Origin: Homarus americanus
Lineage: Eukaryota > Arthropoda > Malacostraca > Decapoda > Nephropidae
Direction: 5' to 3'
Length of the DNA: 64,000 nucleotides
NCBI RefSeq assembly: GCF_018991925.1
Contig: NW_024737042.1
Span: 17,699,287-17,763,286, forward strand
Below are positions 1-10,447 of the stretch, piece by piece; within the stretch, counting starts at the first letter, position 1, and every line of letters begins with the position of its first letter. The notes below the pieces were generated by a model. The model worked only from the letters and a program-made list of their open reading frames with translations. It did not search any database and was not told where the DNA came from. A program made the position numbers and the translations under genes.

Positions 1-10
1 TCAGATGTTC

Positions 11-84
11 TTTTTTTCGCCCCCCAGGACCCGTTGTGGGTCGTTTGACCTGTGCCCGAGTGGGCTAATTCCCGTAAAAAAAAA
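11..84 (-). repeat. 70-bp interspersed module, copy 1
   Basis: Read on the minus strand, this stretch is a run of T, then ACGGGAATTAGCCCAC, a GGGCACAGGTCA block, a CGACCCAC block and CCTGGGGGGCGAAAA. Nearly the same string lies on the plus strand at 16496-16567, again with poly-T on one side and an A-rich run on the other. It is therefore an interspersed repeat, perhaps the end of a short retroelement. No coding function is claimed. Confidence 0.7.
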
Positions 85-102
85 GTATATGGGTACGGTC
101 AG

Positions 103-236
103 GTGAACAGGTGTGGTCAAGTGTACAGGTGTGGTGAGGTGTACAGGTGTAATGAGGTGTACAGGTGTGGTGAGGTGTACAGGTGTGGTCAAGTGGACAG
201 GTGTGGTCAAGTGTACATGAGTAGTCAGGTAAACAG
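103..236. repeat. 18-bp minisatellite
   Basis: About seven tandem copies of an 18-bp unit close to GTGTACAGGTGTGGTGAG, with substitutions mostly in the last six bases. Because 18 is a multiple of three, short open frames run through it on both strands. They are not likely to be genes. Confidence 0.9.
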
Positions 237-1329
237 GATGATATACAAGGTCAAATCTAAGTAATGTAAATTGTTCACTTCATATTTGATTACATGTTTA
301 ACAGAATTCTGAATATTGCGACTCGATGATTACTTCTGGAAAACGTGAAGAAAAATGATGCAGTCGTAATGGCCAACGTATAAATCAGCTTTCCAATTAG
401 TTTTTATTTTATTTTCGATTTCATCCCTGACTGAAATACGTCATTAGGGAAGTACGTAAATATATGAACAAACTTATAGTGAAACCTGACGAATCAATGT
501 GATGAATAAAATGAGCAACTAAAATTAATAGAGCACTAACTCATCTTGATTATTTTTTCATGAGTAAATTGCATCAGGATTTATGTATTTATTTATCATT
601 TTGTTGTGAGGTTTGGTGTGCCTGACCCCCACCCCTTATATTTGAGAAAGGAACAACAATAGTTAATATATTGTTCTTCAGCTCGTAAGACACTAACGTA
701 TTGTTGGGTGTAAATCACAAACGAGTTAGTAATGTTGAGCGAGGTTGTGTGTTCCTTGGGTGTGTGGGACCATATTCGTGTTTACGACACAGACTCGGCA
801 AATGGTACTGCTTTGGTTTTGTGAATCCCACCTCGTTACAACTTGCTCGGTGAACCGTTGTGGAAGTTGAGGGTGCTGTTATATGCACGTTTACAGGCTC
901 CTAATGACAAGAAGCTGGCTGTAAATCATAATAAAGAGCATATAACTTATCATGTGCGCCGACAGTATTTAGGTTTATTTGTCTTTAAAGGATAAAATAT
1001 GTTAATTCGGCTTTAAATTCTCACATTGCTGTACCTGTATGGACCAACTGCTGTCGGTTCTGTGCGTTGATATAAGAGAATATCTGAGTAAATTTTGGCC
1101 ATGGAATGACCACCGTTTGAGGTTCTGTTGGTCTATAAAGCTGTGAATCGTTCTAGAGAAATAAGTGGTGTAAATATTTTATAACTAATAATAGTTTTTG
1201 TATATCGTTGATTAATTATTGTTGAATTACAGTGTTGAATAATTCTGAAGATGTAAAATAATTGTTTTTATCAGGTCTACACGCACACACGCACATACTG
1301 TATATATTTATATTGCGTAACATACACGA

Positions 1330-1330
<1 letters not shown>
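237..1330. other. No recognisable gene
   Basis: AT-rich single-copy-looking DNA with no convincing open frame, RNA gene or repeat that I can identify. Confidence 0.5.

Positions 1331-1421
<91 letters not shown>
1331..1421. repeat. (TA)n microsatellite
   Basis: About 90 bp of uninterrupted TA dinucleotide. Confidence 0.97.
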
Positions 1422-1424
<3 letters not shown>

Positions 1425-1517
1425 GGAATTTCAATGTGATATTTAGAAACGTTAGAACAGAAATAACCAATCTGCCAAACAGGAAAGCATAAGTAGGCCA
1501 GGCTGAAGCACCCACCC

Positions 1518-2095
1518 ATGGTAAGGATTGAACTCGCACTGATGTTCATCCTTGTGCCCGGATTGGGTTGTTTGGGCTTGACAGTAGAGATGTGTATGGG
1601 GAGGAAGAGAGACAATCATGAGACTGTGCAACTGGGAGTACAGGTGCAACAGCTGGGAGAGGATTTCGTGAGCCTTAAGAGGGATTATCAGGCACGGGTG
1701 AACAGGTTCAGGTGGGAGCATCATGCACACATCCAGCAGTCAAGGGAGAAATTAAGGGGGGATTATCAGGCCCTAGTGGGAAAGTAGAGGGGGGAACACC
1801 GATAACACCTAGCTCAATGGGAGATGCACCAGACAGGGTGGAAACACTATCAAACAGCATGAAAAGAGACCATGGGTGAAGTTAGGAAACACCATGTTAG
1901 TTTCGGGGCCGCGTTGACCATTTCTAAGTTCGACAATAAGGCAGGGCCAGAGGTACGTAAGTAGTTCAGAGAGGTCGATCGAGCTCTCAAGCTGAGAGAC
2001 GAAGACGAAGCCGGCCGATTACAGTTGAGATGTGCATGATAACGAGACAGACAGGCTGCCAAGGATGAAGCTAGCAAGCATAGCAGGGACTAGGA
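1518..2095 (+). pseudogene. Possible retroelement gag remnant
   Basis: A short open frame (1518-1787) encodes a charged, coiled-coil-like peptide with QLGEDFVSLKRDYQA. Further downstream, interrupted by stops, comes FREVDRALKLRDEDEAGR (about 1955-2020). The second piece resembles the helical capsid region of LTR-retrotransposon Gag proteins. No zinc knuckle, LTR or pol follows. The assignment is a weak inference from residue pattern only, and it could equally be a random open stretch. Confidence 0.25.
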
Positions 2096-3488
2096 AAAGG
2101 GGAGTTTTGGAGGAGTCGTGAGTAGGGCAGAGAGAATAAGAGAGATGGCTATGTCAGGAATGTGCGTTGGGTTGTGATGTAATGGCCAGGGCCTCACTAA
2201 TATGGACTGGTGCATTGTCAGAGGGTTGGTCTGCATAACTTTTGTTTCCCAATGTAGTGTTATAAGCCACGCTAAGAAGCACTCCAGTGCTCGTATACAA
2301 TTATTGATAAAACACATTTAATATTTGAATTATCATTATTACTCTAGACTGTAATTCAACAATACTCAATGAGTTAAAACTTATTAGTCATAAAATATGT
2401 ACAATACTTAATATCTATAGCTGGCTTCCACGATGTGTAAAAATATGTAACTGTCACAGTTGTAAATAACAATATTATGAAGGCTTTTGTCTCATTTACC
2501 CAGAAATATAGAATTACACTAAGGCACAGAGGACAAAAGGTTACAGGTACCTCATGCCTCAAGGCTCACACTAACAGCAAAAGCCTTTTACCGGAAAGTA
2601 ATCTTCATGCTGTATCATAGATTAAAATATCCGTTTCTAGTAATTTTATTTTTGAACACCGTGTATAACTCGTCTGATATTTAAACCGATATGTCTGCAA
2701 AAATAACATGAATTTCTGATACACAAAATGGCCTCACTCAGTGTTGCTGACAAAATATAAATGAAGAGAAAGAGGTTATTCATTGTTGCCGGCTGTGTGA
2801 AGGAGACGTGGGCCACCATAATTATTGCAGGTGCCTGTCTATTACCATAAACTTCCTCCCGACAATTAGCCTCTTCCAGGAGGTGGGAATTATGTGGTAA
2901 TCACAAACTCCCTCATAATAATAATCAGGTGGTAATCTGTTGGCAGAGCAGCGCTGGTAAACTCCTACTGAATAAAACTCCACCAAACAACTACTCGAAC
3001 AAATTAAGTTAAGTGGGATGGGTTAGGTTAGGTTAAGTTAGGGAGGGAAGGGTAGGGCTGAGTTAGATTAGGTTGAGTTTAGCTTAGTTGAGTTAGGTTG
3101 GATTAGATTAGGATGTATTTGGTTGGCTTTAGTTAATGTGAGTTGGGTTTGGTTATGGTGGGATGTGTTAGTAATGGGATTTAGTCTTACAGCCACAAAA
3201 TACCAAACAAAGGACTGAGAATAATGGCAGGAGTGTGGACGACCAGCCCTAGTGAGTGAGGTGGTAATCAACGACACCTACACAATAGATGGCCTCCACA
3301 GAGTGCTACATAAACAACACACACACACACACTAACTCACGCACTTAAGAGAAGAAGTTATGCTCGCTAAAACAGATGTTACAGTGGTCGACCCTTAAAG
3401 ATACGCACAAATTTATTATGAGAGAATCAATCTTTTTTTTTAAACTATCAGTTTGGATTGACTAATTGACTACCGTAAACTGACATGC

Positions 3489-3549
<61 letters not shown>
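3489..3549. repeat. (GA)n microsatellite
   Basis: About 60 bp of GA dinucleotide. Confidence 0.95.
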
Positions 3550-3551
<2 letters not shown>

Positions 3552-3837
3552 ACCTTCCCACTGTGAAAACATAGAGAACTTGTGAGATAAGAACAGCAGT
3601 GGGAGGAAAGAAGAAAACTGTGTGGCACTGAGTCTCAACTACAGTAAGAGCCTCAGACGCCAGGGTTAAGGGATTTGGGAATGGAAGAAAGTTAGCGAGT
3701 AGATCTATCCGAAAGCGACCTCAAAGAGAGTTGATTAGATTGAAAACTTTATATTTAATTTGCGCTCTTAGGAAAAGGGTTCGGCTTTTGACAGGGAGGA
3801 TCTGACCAAAGACTTGGCCTGTCTTGAATGTGAACTG

Positions 3838-3842
<5 letters not shown>

Positions 3843-3888
<46 letters not shown>
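3843..3888. repeat. (GA)n microsatellite
   Basis: About 45 bp of GA dinucleotide. Confidence 0.95.
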
Positions 3889-3891
<3 letters not shown>

Positions 3892-4380
3892 ATTGAAAAC
3901 ATTTCCTAACGGGGGAGGTCAGTAGTGGTAAAGGTCCTTCAGTCTGACTCTTATCAACCTGCCAGAAGTGTAAATCGATGGAAGTGGTAAAATAATAAGA
4001 AAAATAAGATTAAAAAAGTAAAATTTATACAAACAAAAATGAAGGAATAACCAGTAACTAATCATACAGATTACATAATTTTTTTTTTATTACATTTTGA
4101 AGTATTTTATTAACTACTCCTTCCTGCCTCTCCCCTAACACACTTGTAACCATTGATTAATACTTAATATTCTTTAACCAATCGCCGGTTAGCTAAAGTT
4201 CTGTTGCTGAAAATTTGAGTCGCCGAACGAAAAGAGAAGCGCTTTAAATTCATCACAAATGTCGCCCGTGAGAACAGCAGGTGTGGGGGTGAGAGACCTG
4301 ACCTTTACCTCCGCAGTGGTTCTTTTCACTGCCTCAGACTCCACCTGTTTGTCACTTGATGATTGGTGAGTCACTATCAT

Positions 4381-4383
4381 TGT

Positions 4384-4415
<32 letters not shown>

Positions 4416-4528
4416 TTGTTTAATTTCATCATCCCACAAAATATTCTCACGCACGGAGAACATAAACGGCAAAGTTGACCCGGCAAGATATTATCTTTAA
4501 GACAGGTATGTGACGTGAACAGTGTCCA
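4381..4528. repeat. Module A, copy 1 (TG run plus about 110 bp)
   Basis: A TG-rich run is followed by a stretch starting TTTAATTTCATCATCCCAC and ending near GAACAGTGTCCAA. The same order (TG-rich, then this block) recurs at 14584-14735 with small indels. It is an interspersed repeat of unknown class. Confidence 0.7.
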
Positions 4529-4529
4529 A

Positions 4530-4715
4530 TACCGGAAAGACACCTCCCCTCCCACACTAGATGTAGCCCTAAACACTTGCAACGTCTGTGGACGACCCTG
4601 CCGGTCCATTAGTCGGCCTCTGGAGTCACCCCAGAGTTCACCAACGAAGGTGACATCCTCAATAGCTCATACTCGATTCCGAGTGACAGCAAAGTTGCAG
4701 TTGTAGTAGTAGTAG
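4530..4715 (+). mobile_element. 5'-truncated 3' end of the APE-type LINE
   Basis: This is homologous to the last 190 bp of the LINE ending at 14583. It encodes the terminal C-x2-C zinc-finger-like segment (CNVCGRPC) and ends GTGACAGCAAAGTTGCAG followed by a (GTA)n tail. Only the tail is present, as expected for a 5'-truncated insertion. It sits directly after module A. Confidence 0.75.
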
Positions 4716-4731
4716 TAGCAGTTCAGTTAAG

Positions 4732-5000
4732 CTCACGGCAGCCCTCACGGACCACATAATAGCTCAGAACGCAACAGGGGAGGTGGATACCAGTGAAGTA
4801 AACAAGATTCGAAGGTCCATTACGACAGAACGACAGCAAGGCCAAAGTGATAAGTTGCAGCAACTGTTGCTGCAAGTACCAGAGAATTTGAAAAAAAAGT
4901 AGCTATAGTGCAGGAGGTGGGCACCTCGAACTGGTTAACTACATTACCGATAAGGGCAAATGGTTTCAGTCTTAATAAACAAGAATTTACAGACGCCAAT
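4732..5000 (+). pseudogene. REL-RT copy 1, left piece (post-RT region)
   Basis: It encodes a helical stretch beginning LTAALTDHIIAQNATGE, then QEVGTSNWLTTLPIRANGFS, and stops at the Gypsy insertion. A run of eight A's (4891-4898) is the point where the reading frame shifts. The minus-strand copy at 60.4-60.6 kb has the equivalent VAQEVGDSNWLTTL, which confirms family membership. No catalytic motif is in this piece. Confidence 0.7.
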
Positions 5001-5608
5001 TGTTACGACCCTTGGGCCTCTTAAGGGTGTAACAGTATCACAAATTCACAAATTACACTTTGTACTATAGGTCCAGGAATAGATCCCACCAAATTATCAC
5101 CTCATTACCACGGGGTATATTGAAATACAGGCAGTTGTTCAATAACAGAATATATTAACAAATAATCAATAAAATAAATATATCAGTATGTACAAAAATA
5201 AACAAATACAAGTTAAATCTGATCAAATAAATGACTCAACCGAGTGACAAAATAATGAACACAAAAGTAAAGACTTATTTAGTCTAGAAACTACGATGAA
5301 CAACGTGGTCTATCCACCACACGAAACCTCATAAATAAGTTATTTTCCGTGGAACTCCAAAATATGATTAACAATAATCTTTCACAGATAATACTTTACT
5401 TGGTGTTATAAAAGTCGAGTAAGGTTTACACGTTATACCACTAGAAACATACTTTACAATAAGAAAGGAGATACTCTGTACTTAACTAAACACTGCCGGG
5501 CCCATACTAAAGTAAACAAAGCGAGCGGACGCGGCAGAAATGACGTCACAGACAAAAGAAGTTCACGTTGCGAATCCACAACCAACGATGGAACGCTCAC
5601 TCGTAACA
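5001..5608 (-). repeat. E1 3' LTR
   Basis: This is a direct repeat of 9836-10447. Its plus-strand start contains a near-perfect inverted repeat (TGTTACGACCCTT at 5001-5013 against AAGGGTGTAACA at 5023-5034). It is directly preceded, in element orientation, by the polypurine tract at 5609-5624. Confidence 0.95.
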
Positions 5609-5624
5609 TCTCCCCCCTTAATTT
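5609..5624 (-). other. E1 polypurine tract
   Basis: The minus-strand sequence AAATTAAGGGGGGAGA abuts the 3' LTR. This is the expected plus-strand primer for reverse transcription. It lies about 30 bp after the pol stop codon, so no integrase follows RNase H. Confidence 0.85.
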
Positions 5625-5652
5625 AAAAGTTTAAGAAGCTCTGAATAAACTT

Positions 5653-6322
5653 TTACTCAACACGAGATAGAGTGTCGGCAATAATATTATCACAGCCCTT
5701 TATGTGTTTGATTTCTATATTATAGGGTTGAAGAGCTAATGACCACCATAAGTCTTTGATTCTTCTTTCTCATATTATGAACAAACTGAAGTGGATTATG
5801 ATCTGTATAAGCTTTCACTGGGTAAGGTGATCCACTTACATACACCTCAAACTTTTCCAGAGCTAACAAAAGGGCCAATGCTTCTTTTTCTATTGTGGCA
5901 TATCCACGTTGATGCCTTTTCAGTTTGGCCAAGAAATAACAGTTCGGGTGCAATATTCCATCTTTTCCTTTTTGCATTAACACAGCACCAACTCCTGTGT
6001 CACATGCATCCGATTGTATCACAAATTGTTTCTTAAAATCTGGGAGTTGCAGTACAGGTGCCGTTGCCAACAACCCACGAACCTTTTCGAATGCTGTCTG
6101 GCATTCATCAGTCCACACAAACTTTCTTTTTGGACTGACCAAATCTGTCATGGGAGTGACCACCCTGGCAAAATTTTGACAAAACCTCCTGTAGAATCCA
6201 ACCATCCCGAGAAATCTTCTGAGAGCCTCTCGATTGTGAGGTGCGGGTAGACTGAGAATATCGACAACCTTGGCATCAATTGGAGCAATTTTCCTTTGTC
6301 TAATGACATGACCAAGGAAGAT
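5653..6322 (-). pseudogene. E1 RNase H domain (3' end of pol)
   Basis: Minus-strand peptide with connection-domain motif FLGMVGFYRRFCQNF, then RNase H residues QSDACDTGVGAVL, GYATIEKEALALL and YTDHNPLQF. It continues after a frameshift near 5745 to IKGCDNIIADTLSRVE and a stop at 5653-5655. It would degrade the RNA of the RNA-DNA hybrid during reverse transcription. A single in-frame stop near 6324 separates it from the RT frame. Pol ends here, in front of the polypurine tract, which is the key evidence for the unusual domain order. Confidence 0.85.
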
Positions 6323-6960
6323 TTAGGTGGCATGTCCGAATTCACTCTTGGGTAGGTTTACGGTGAAGTTGAACTCTGCTAGACGATTGAAGAGTTCACG
6401 GAGTCGGCCAATGTGTTGTACCCATGTGTCACCGATGACGACCAGATCATCTAGATAGGCGTACACTCCAGGCAGGCCTGACGTCACTATATGCATCGCT
6501 CGCTGAAATGTTGCTGGTGCTCCTTTGAGGCCGAAGGGCATAACTTTGTATTGCCACAGCCCCTCCGCAGTGACAAAAGCTGAAATCTGCTTTGCTTCTT
6601 CCGAGAGTTTGATTTGGTAGTAGCCTTTGAGAAGATCCAGCTTGGTGACAAATGTTGCTTGACCCACACTATCGATGATGTCGTCGATGCGCGGCAATGG
6701 ATATGCATCAGCACGTGTCACCAGGTTGACCTTCCTGTAGTCAGTACACATGCGGACACTTCCGTCGGGTTTAGGCACCAGCACACAGGGTGACGCCCAT
6801 GCACTACTGCTCCTCTCCACTAGGTCATGTTCCAGTAGATACTCCACCTCCTGCTTCAGCTTCTCCCGCTTATCAGGGCTCATTCGGAAGGGTGCTTGCT
6901 TGATGGGAGATGTGCCAGGCAGCAGTAACAGGTCGTGCTCCAGCAGAGAACACTGGCGTG
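6323..6960 (-). pseudogene. E1 reverse transcriptase domain
   Basis: The Ty3/Gypsy RT core is clear: ASPCVLVPKPDGSVRMCTDY, TKLDLLKGYYQI, SAFVTAEGLWQYKVMPFGL, APATFQRAM and the catalytic AYLDDLVV (YLDD). It is continuous with the second half of integrase in the same frame (6323-7480), so the RT lies downstream of integrase. The RT core itself is open. The nonsense codon just after GHAT separates it from RNase H. It shares its architecture with E2. Confidence 0.92.
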
Positions 6961-7014
6961 GCACATCGCCGAAGAGTGGCTTGAACTCCTGCAGCAGTTG
7001 CCCCACATCCTGAG

Positions 7015-7720
7015 ACTGCTTCAACACAGTCATAGGACCTCTTACAGTATGACCAAAAATCATTTCAAAGGGACTGAATCCTAGGGAGTCTTGGGGACTC
7101 TCTCTTATGGCAAACAACATAAGTGGTACTCCTTCATCCCAATCCTTATCAGACTCCATACAGTATTTCATAAGCATAGATTTAAAAATCTGGTGGAACC
7201 TCTCTAGGGCAACTTGGGTTTGAGGGTGGTACGCAGAAGCTAAGTATTGCTTAATACCCAATTCATTCATCACCTGCTGGAAAAGGAAAGAAGTGAAGTT
7301 AGTACCCTGATCCGACTGTACAACTCTGGGAATGCCATATTTAGTGAAGAAGTTAGTCAGAGCCTTTACCACACTCTTTGCTTTGATGTTTCGCAATGGT
7401 ATAGCCTCTGGGTGGTAGTACACATGATTGTTAACAAATATTGGCGGCCACATCGAGTTTTTGGGAGAGGACCTACACAATCAATTATAACCCTGCTAAA
7501 TGGCTCATCTACCACTGGAATGGGTTTTAGGGGAGCAGGTTTTATGACCTGATTCGGTTTACCAGCCATCTGACATTCATGGCAAGTTCTACAGTATCTG
7601 GCAACATCACCTTTCATTCCAGGCCAGTAAAAATACGACAACATCTTTTTGTATGTTTTCCTAACTCCTAAATGTCCTCCCAAAAAGTCGTGTGCTAATT
7701 TCAAGATTTCTCCCCTGTGA
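7015..7720 (-). pseudogene. E1 integrase, upstream of RT
   Basis: The zinc-binding HHCC part (HDFLGGHLGVRKTYKKM ... YCRTCHECQ) is followed by the catalytic core with the first Asp in RVIIDCVGPLP, the second in VVQSDQGTNF and the Glu in TQVALERFHQ. The last two are exactly 35 residues apart (DX35E). A one-base frameshift near 7410 splits the core. The usual GPQSQ-type Gly is Val (HPQTQV). The sequence jumps from VRGPMTVLKQS directly to the pre-RT linker QDVGQLLQEF, so the C-terminal GPY/F-type region appears deleted. Its place before RT is atypical for Ty3/Gypsy. Confidence 0.9.
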
Positions 7721-8149
7721 CAACTGGGAATCACAACCTGATGCACAACATTCCACTCATCAGCAGGATCAGATACAGATCTGAACTTCCTCATAAGTAA
7801 CCCTGAATCCATGTAGTAACAAACAGGCAAGCGAACGGCTTCTTCAATATCCACAGCCTTCCTACATAGTTCAGCTAATTCGGAGTCACTCTGCTGATCA
7901 TCTATCAGTTTTTCCCTAGTGACAGGTACTTTCTGAATGGTAATGTTGTCACCAGAAGAGAGATCAGCTTCAGATTTTGGGGAATGAATGTTAACTGAAT
8001 CTTTAGCTTCACTCACATCTCTCCCACCAATGTCACTATCAAATGAATCATCCTGACTGTCAAACAGATTCTCAATACCTAAATCATTTTCATCATTGCC
8101 AGGTGCACTACTATCAGCAATACAGAGCTTAGGGTCAACTGAAGGAACG

Positions 8150-8530
8150 GACTGTACTGTATTCCGAAGAGTCTGGCTCCTTGTAACTGCACATAAAGGA
8201 AATAAATCAGGGTATTCTTCTTCAATTAAACCAGTATTATTCTCCTCTGTAGGAGTCGAAGATACCACAGGATCTGGCACCACGCTGGCTCCTGCAATAT
8301 CATTACCCAGCAAAAAAGTAACCCCTGTCACAGGAAGAGAATCTGGAACACCAATAGTCACCCAACCAGTCACAAGTGGAGTACAGTGATCACTCCACCG
8401 ACACCCTTAAGCACCAAATGCTCTCCAGTATAGGAATCTTCCACGTAGGGAACAGATCCTTTCAACAGAATACTGTGAGAAGCACCAGTGTCACGCAAAA
8501 TCTTCGCAGGGTACTGATCACCTGATTCCT
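8150..8530 (-). pseudogene. E1 aspartic protease
   Basis: The active-site motif ILRDTGASHS lies near 8492, followed by a flap-like GVGG stretch. After a frameshift near 8375 comes WVTIGVPDSLPVTGVTFLLG, ending GNDIAG. A linker with DLFPLCAVTRSQ leads to integrase, and the same linker motif is in E2. The protease would release Gag and Pol products. It is broken by the frameshift. Confidence 0.85.
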
Positions 8531-8599
8531 CAACTGCAACTGAACCCTCAAACATGAAAGGTTCAAAAGAATCGTCCTTTGAGCGATTTATCACTAAAG

Positions 8600-9749
8600 T
8601 TTGGTCAAACTTCTCCAGAGGTTCGAATGAGAGCACTGGCTCTTCCTTCTTTGCTTCCAATTTAGGGCAATTCGCAATCACATGACCTGGTTTCCTACAG
8701 TAAAAACAGACAAATGCTTTAGTCTTGGCATAGGTCTTGGAAAGCTCACCTGAGTTTCCACGAAAATTTACTTTACTAGAAGAAGCAGTACTACTATCCT
8801 GCCTACCACCCTTTTCCTTGGTTACAAAACCCTTTCCACCTGAATGATTTTGAGATTTAACAGGATGCATTTTGTGAGTAAGAGCATAGCTATCAGCTAA
8901 TGCAGCAGCTTTATGAACATTACTAATATCTCTCTCTCCTAAGTACAATTGTATATCTCTTAGAGTGGCTCTTTTGAACTGTTCTAAAATCATCAACTCA
9001 ACAAGTTCCTCAAAAGTTTCTACCTTGCTAGACTTTATTCACCTTCCACACATTTTACTCAATGAATAAACAAATTCTATATACGACTGTGCATCAGTTT
9101 TTCTCATAGTCCTAAATTTCACTCTATATGTTTCAGGAATGAGTTCATATGCCTTAAGAATTTCTTCTTTCACTAACTTATAACTACGACAAACTTCACT
9201 TGACAAAGACAGAAATGCTGAACGAGCTGACCCAGTGAACACACTTTGATTCATAGCAATCCACGATTCTTCAGGCCACTGAAAAGACTTTGCAATCTTC
9301 TCAAACTGCATGAAAAACTCTTCTGGATCCTCCTCGTCTCAAATGTTTTCTCACATCAAACAATTTTGTCTCAGATTCTAAAGACAATGCCGTAAGTCTT
9401 GTCTTCTACTGCTAATCTGTGTTAATGCTAATTCATGCTGCCTTTCACGCTCTCTTTCCCTTTCTTCTCTTTCCTTCAAAGTCAACTCATGTTCCATTTC
9501 TAACTTTCTGATCTCTACAGCTTCCCTGGGGTCAAATGAACGCAAAGTCAGTGCCCCCTTCGGTAGCACCTCTTCATTTACAAGTTCAGTGAGTACTGCA
9601 CTATGAATTTCAGACTTTCTTTGACTACGTCGATACTCAATTTCATATGTATCAGCAAGTTTCATCCAATCATCCTTTCTTAACACACTGTCTTTCAACA
9701 TTTCTACGGATGGATTTTCAACAAACTCCTCCACATCAAACGGAGCCAT
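8600..9749 (-). pseudogene. E1 gag
   Basis: Likely start MAPFDVEEF at 9749. An Arg/Glu-rich coiled coil (about 9430-9520) follows, then the capsid-like FQWPEESWIAMNQSVFTGSA, the SCAN-like segment with LMILEQFKRATLRD, and one zinc knuckle CFYCRKPGHVIANC (C-x2-C-x4-H-x4-C) near 8700. Two compensating frameshifts near 9320-9400 and a TGA near 9037 interrupt it, otherwise the frame is shared. Gag would form the particle that packages the element RNA. Confidence 0.85.
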
Positions 9750-9811
9750 GATTAAACACAAAAGATTCCCTATATTTAAATATTCCCAATAGATAATGAG
9801 TGAAAAGGGAT

Positions 9812-9831
9812 CTATCCTGGCAAGGTCGCCA
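9812..9831 (-). other. E1 primer-binding site (tRNA-Arg type)
   Basis: Four bases inside the 5' LTR, the minus strand reads TGGCGACCTTGCCAGGATAG. This is close to the tRNA-Arg complement used by Drosophila 412/mdg1 elements, with a few mismatches. E2 has a better match. Confidence 0.7.
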
Positions 9832-9835
9832 ATTT

Positions 9836-10447
9836 TGTTACGACCCTTGGGCCTCTTAAGGGTGTAACAATATCACAAATTCACAAATTACACTTTGTAC
9901 TATAGGTCCAGGAATAGATCCCACCAAATTATCACCTCATTACCACGGGGTATATTGAAATACATGCAGTAGTTCAATAACAGAATATATTAACAAATAA
10001 TCAATAAAATAAATATATCAGTATGTACAAAAATAAACAAATACCAGTTAAATCTGATCAAATAAATGACTCAACCGAGTGACAAAATAATGAACACAAA
10101 AGTAAAGACTTATTTAGTATAGAAACTACGATGAACAACGTGGTCTATCCACCACACGAAACCTCATAAATAAGTAAGTTATTTTCCGTGGAACTCCAAA
10201 ATATGATTAACAATAATCTTTCACAAATAATACTTTACTTGGTGTTATAAAAGTCGAGCAAGGTTTACACGTTATACCATTAGAAACATACTGTACAATA
10301 AGAAAGGAGATACTCTGTAGTTAACTAAACACTGCCGGGCCCATACTAAAGTAAACAAAGCGAGCGGACGCGGCAGAAATGACGTCACAGACAAAAGACG
10401 TTCACGTTGCGAATCCACAACCAACGATGGAACGCTCACTCGTAACA
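9836..10447 (-). repeat. E1 5' LTR
   Basis: Matches 5001-5608 with about 11 substitutions and a 4-bp tandem indel. Ends CGTAACA, followed by the target duplication CCAAT at 10448-10452. Confidence 0.95.

Larger units (their letters stand above)
2096..4380. other. No gene seen; simple repeats
   Basis: No convincing coding region. It contains a short TTAGG-like, GGTTA-rich stretch (about 3018-3170), two (GA)n runs and AT-rich DNA. Confidence 0.5.
5001..10447 (-). mobile_element. Ty3/Gypsy LTR retrotransposon E1, Gmr1-like domain order
   Basis: A complete LTR-to-LTR insertion with direct LTRs of 608 and 612 bp that begin TGTTACG and end CGTAACA, and a 5-bp target duplication CCAAT on both sides. 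On the minus strand the order is 5' LTR, tRNA-Arg-type primer site, gag, protease, integrase, reverse transcriptase, RNase H, polypurine tract, 3' LTR. The LTRs differ at about 11 positions plus a 4-bp indel (my count by eye, near 2%), so the insertion is fairly young. Frameshifts, stops and an internal deletion between integrase and RT make this copy non-autonomous. It interrupts REL-RT copy 1. Confidence 0.93.

Noticed and set aside
3018..3170. Interstitial TTAGG telomere array
   Set aside because: Only about four imperfect TTAGG-like units followed by degenerate GGTTA-rich DNA; too short and irregular to call.
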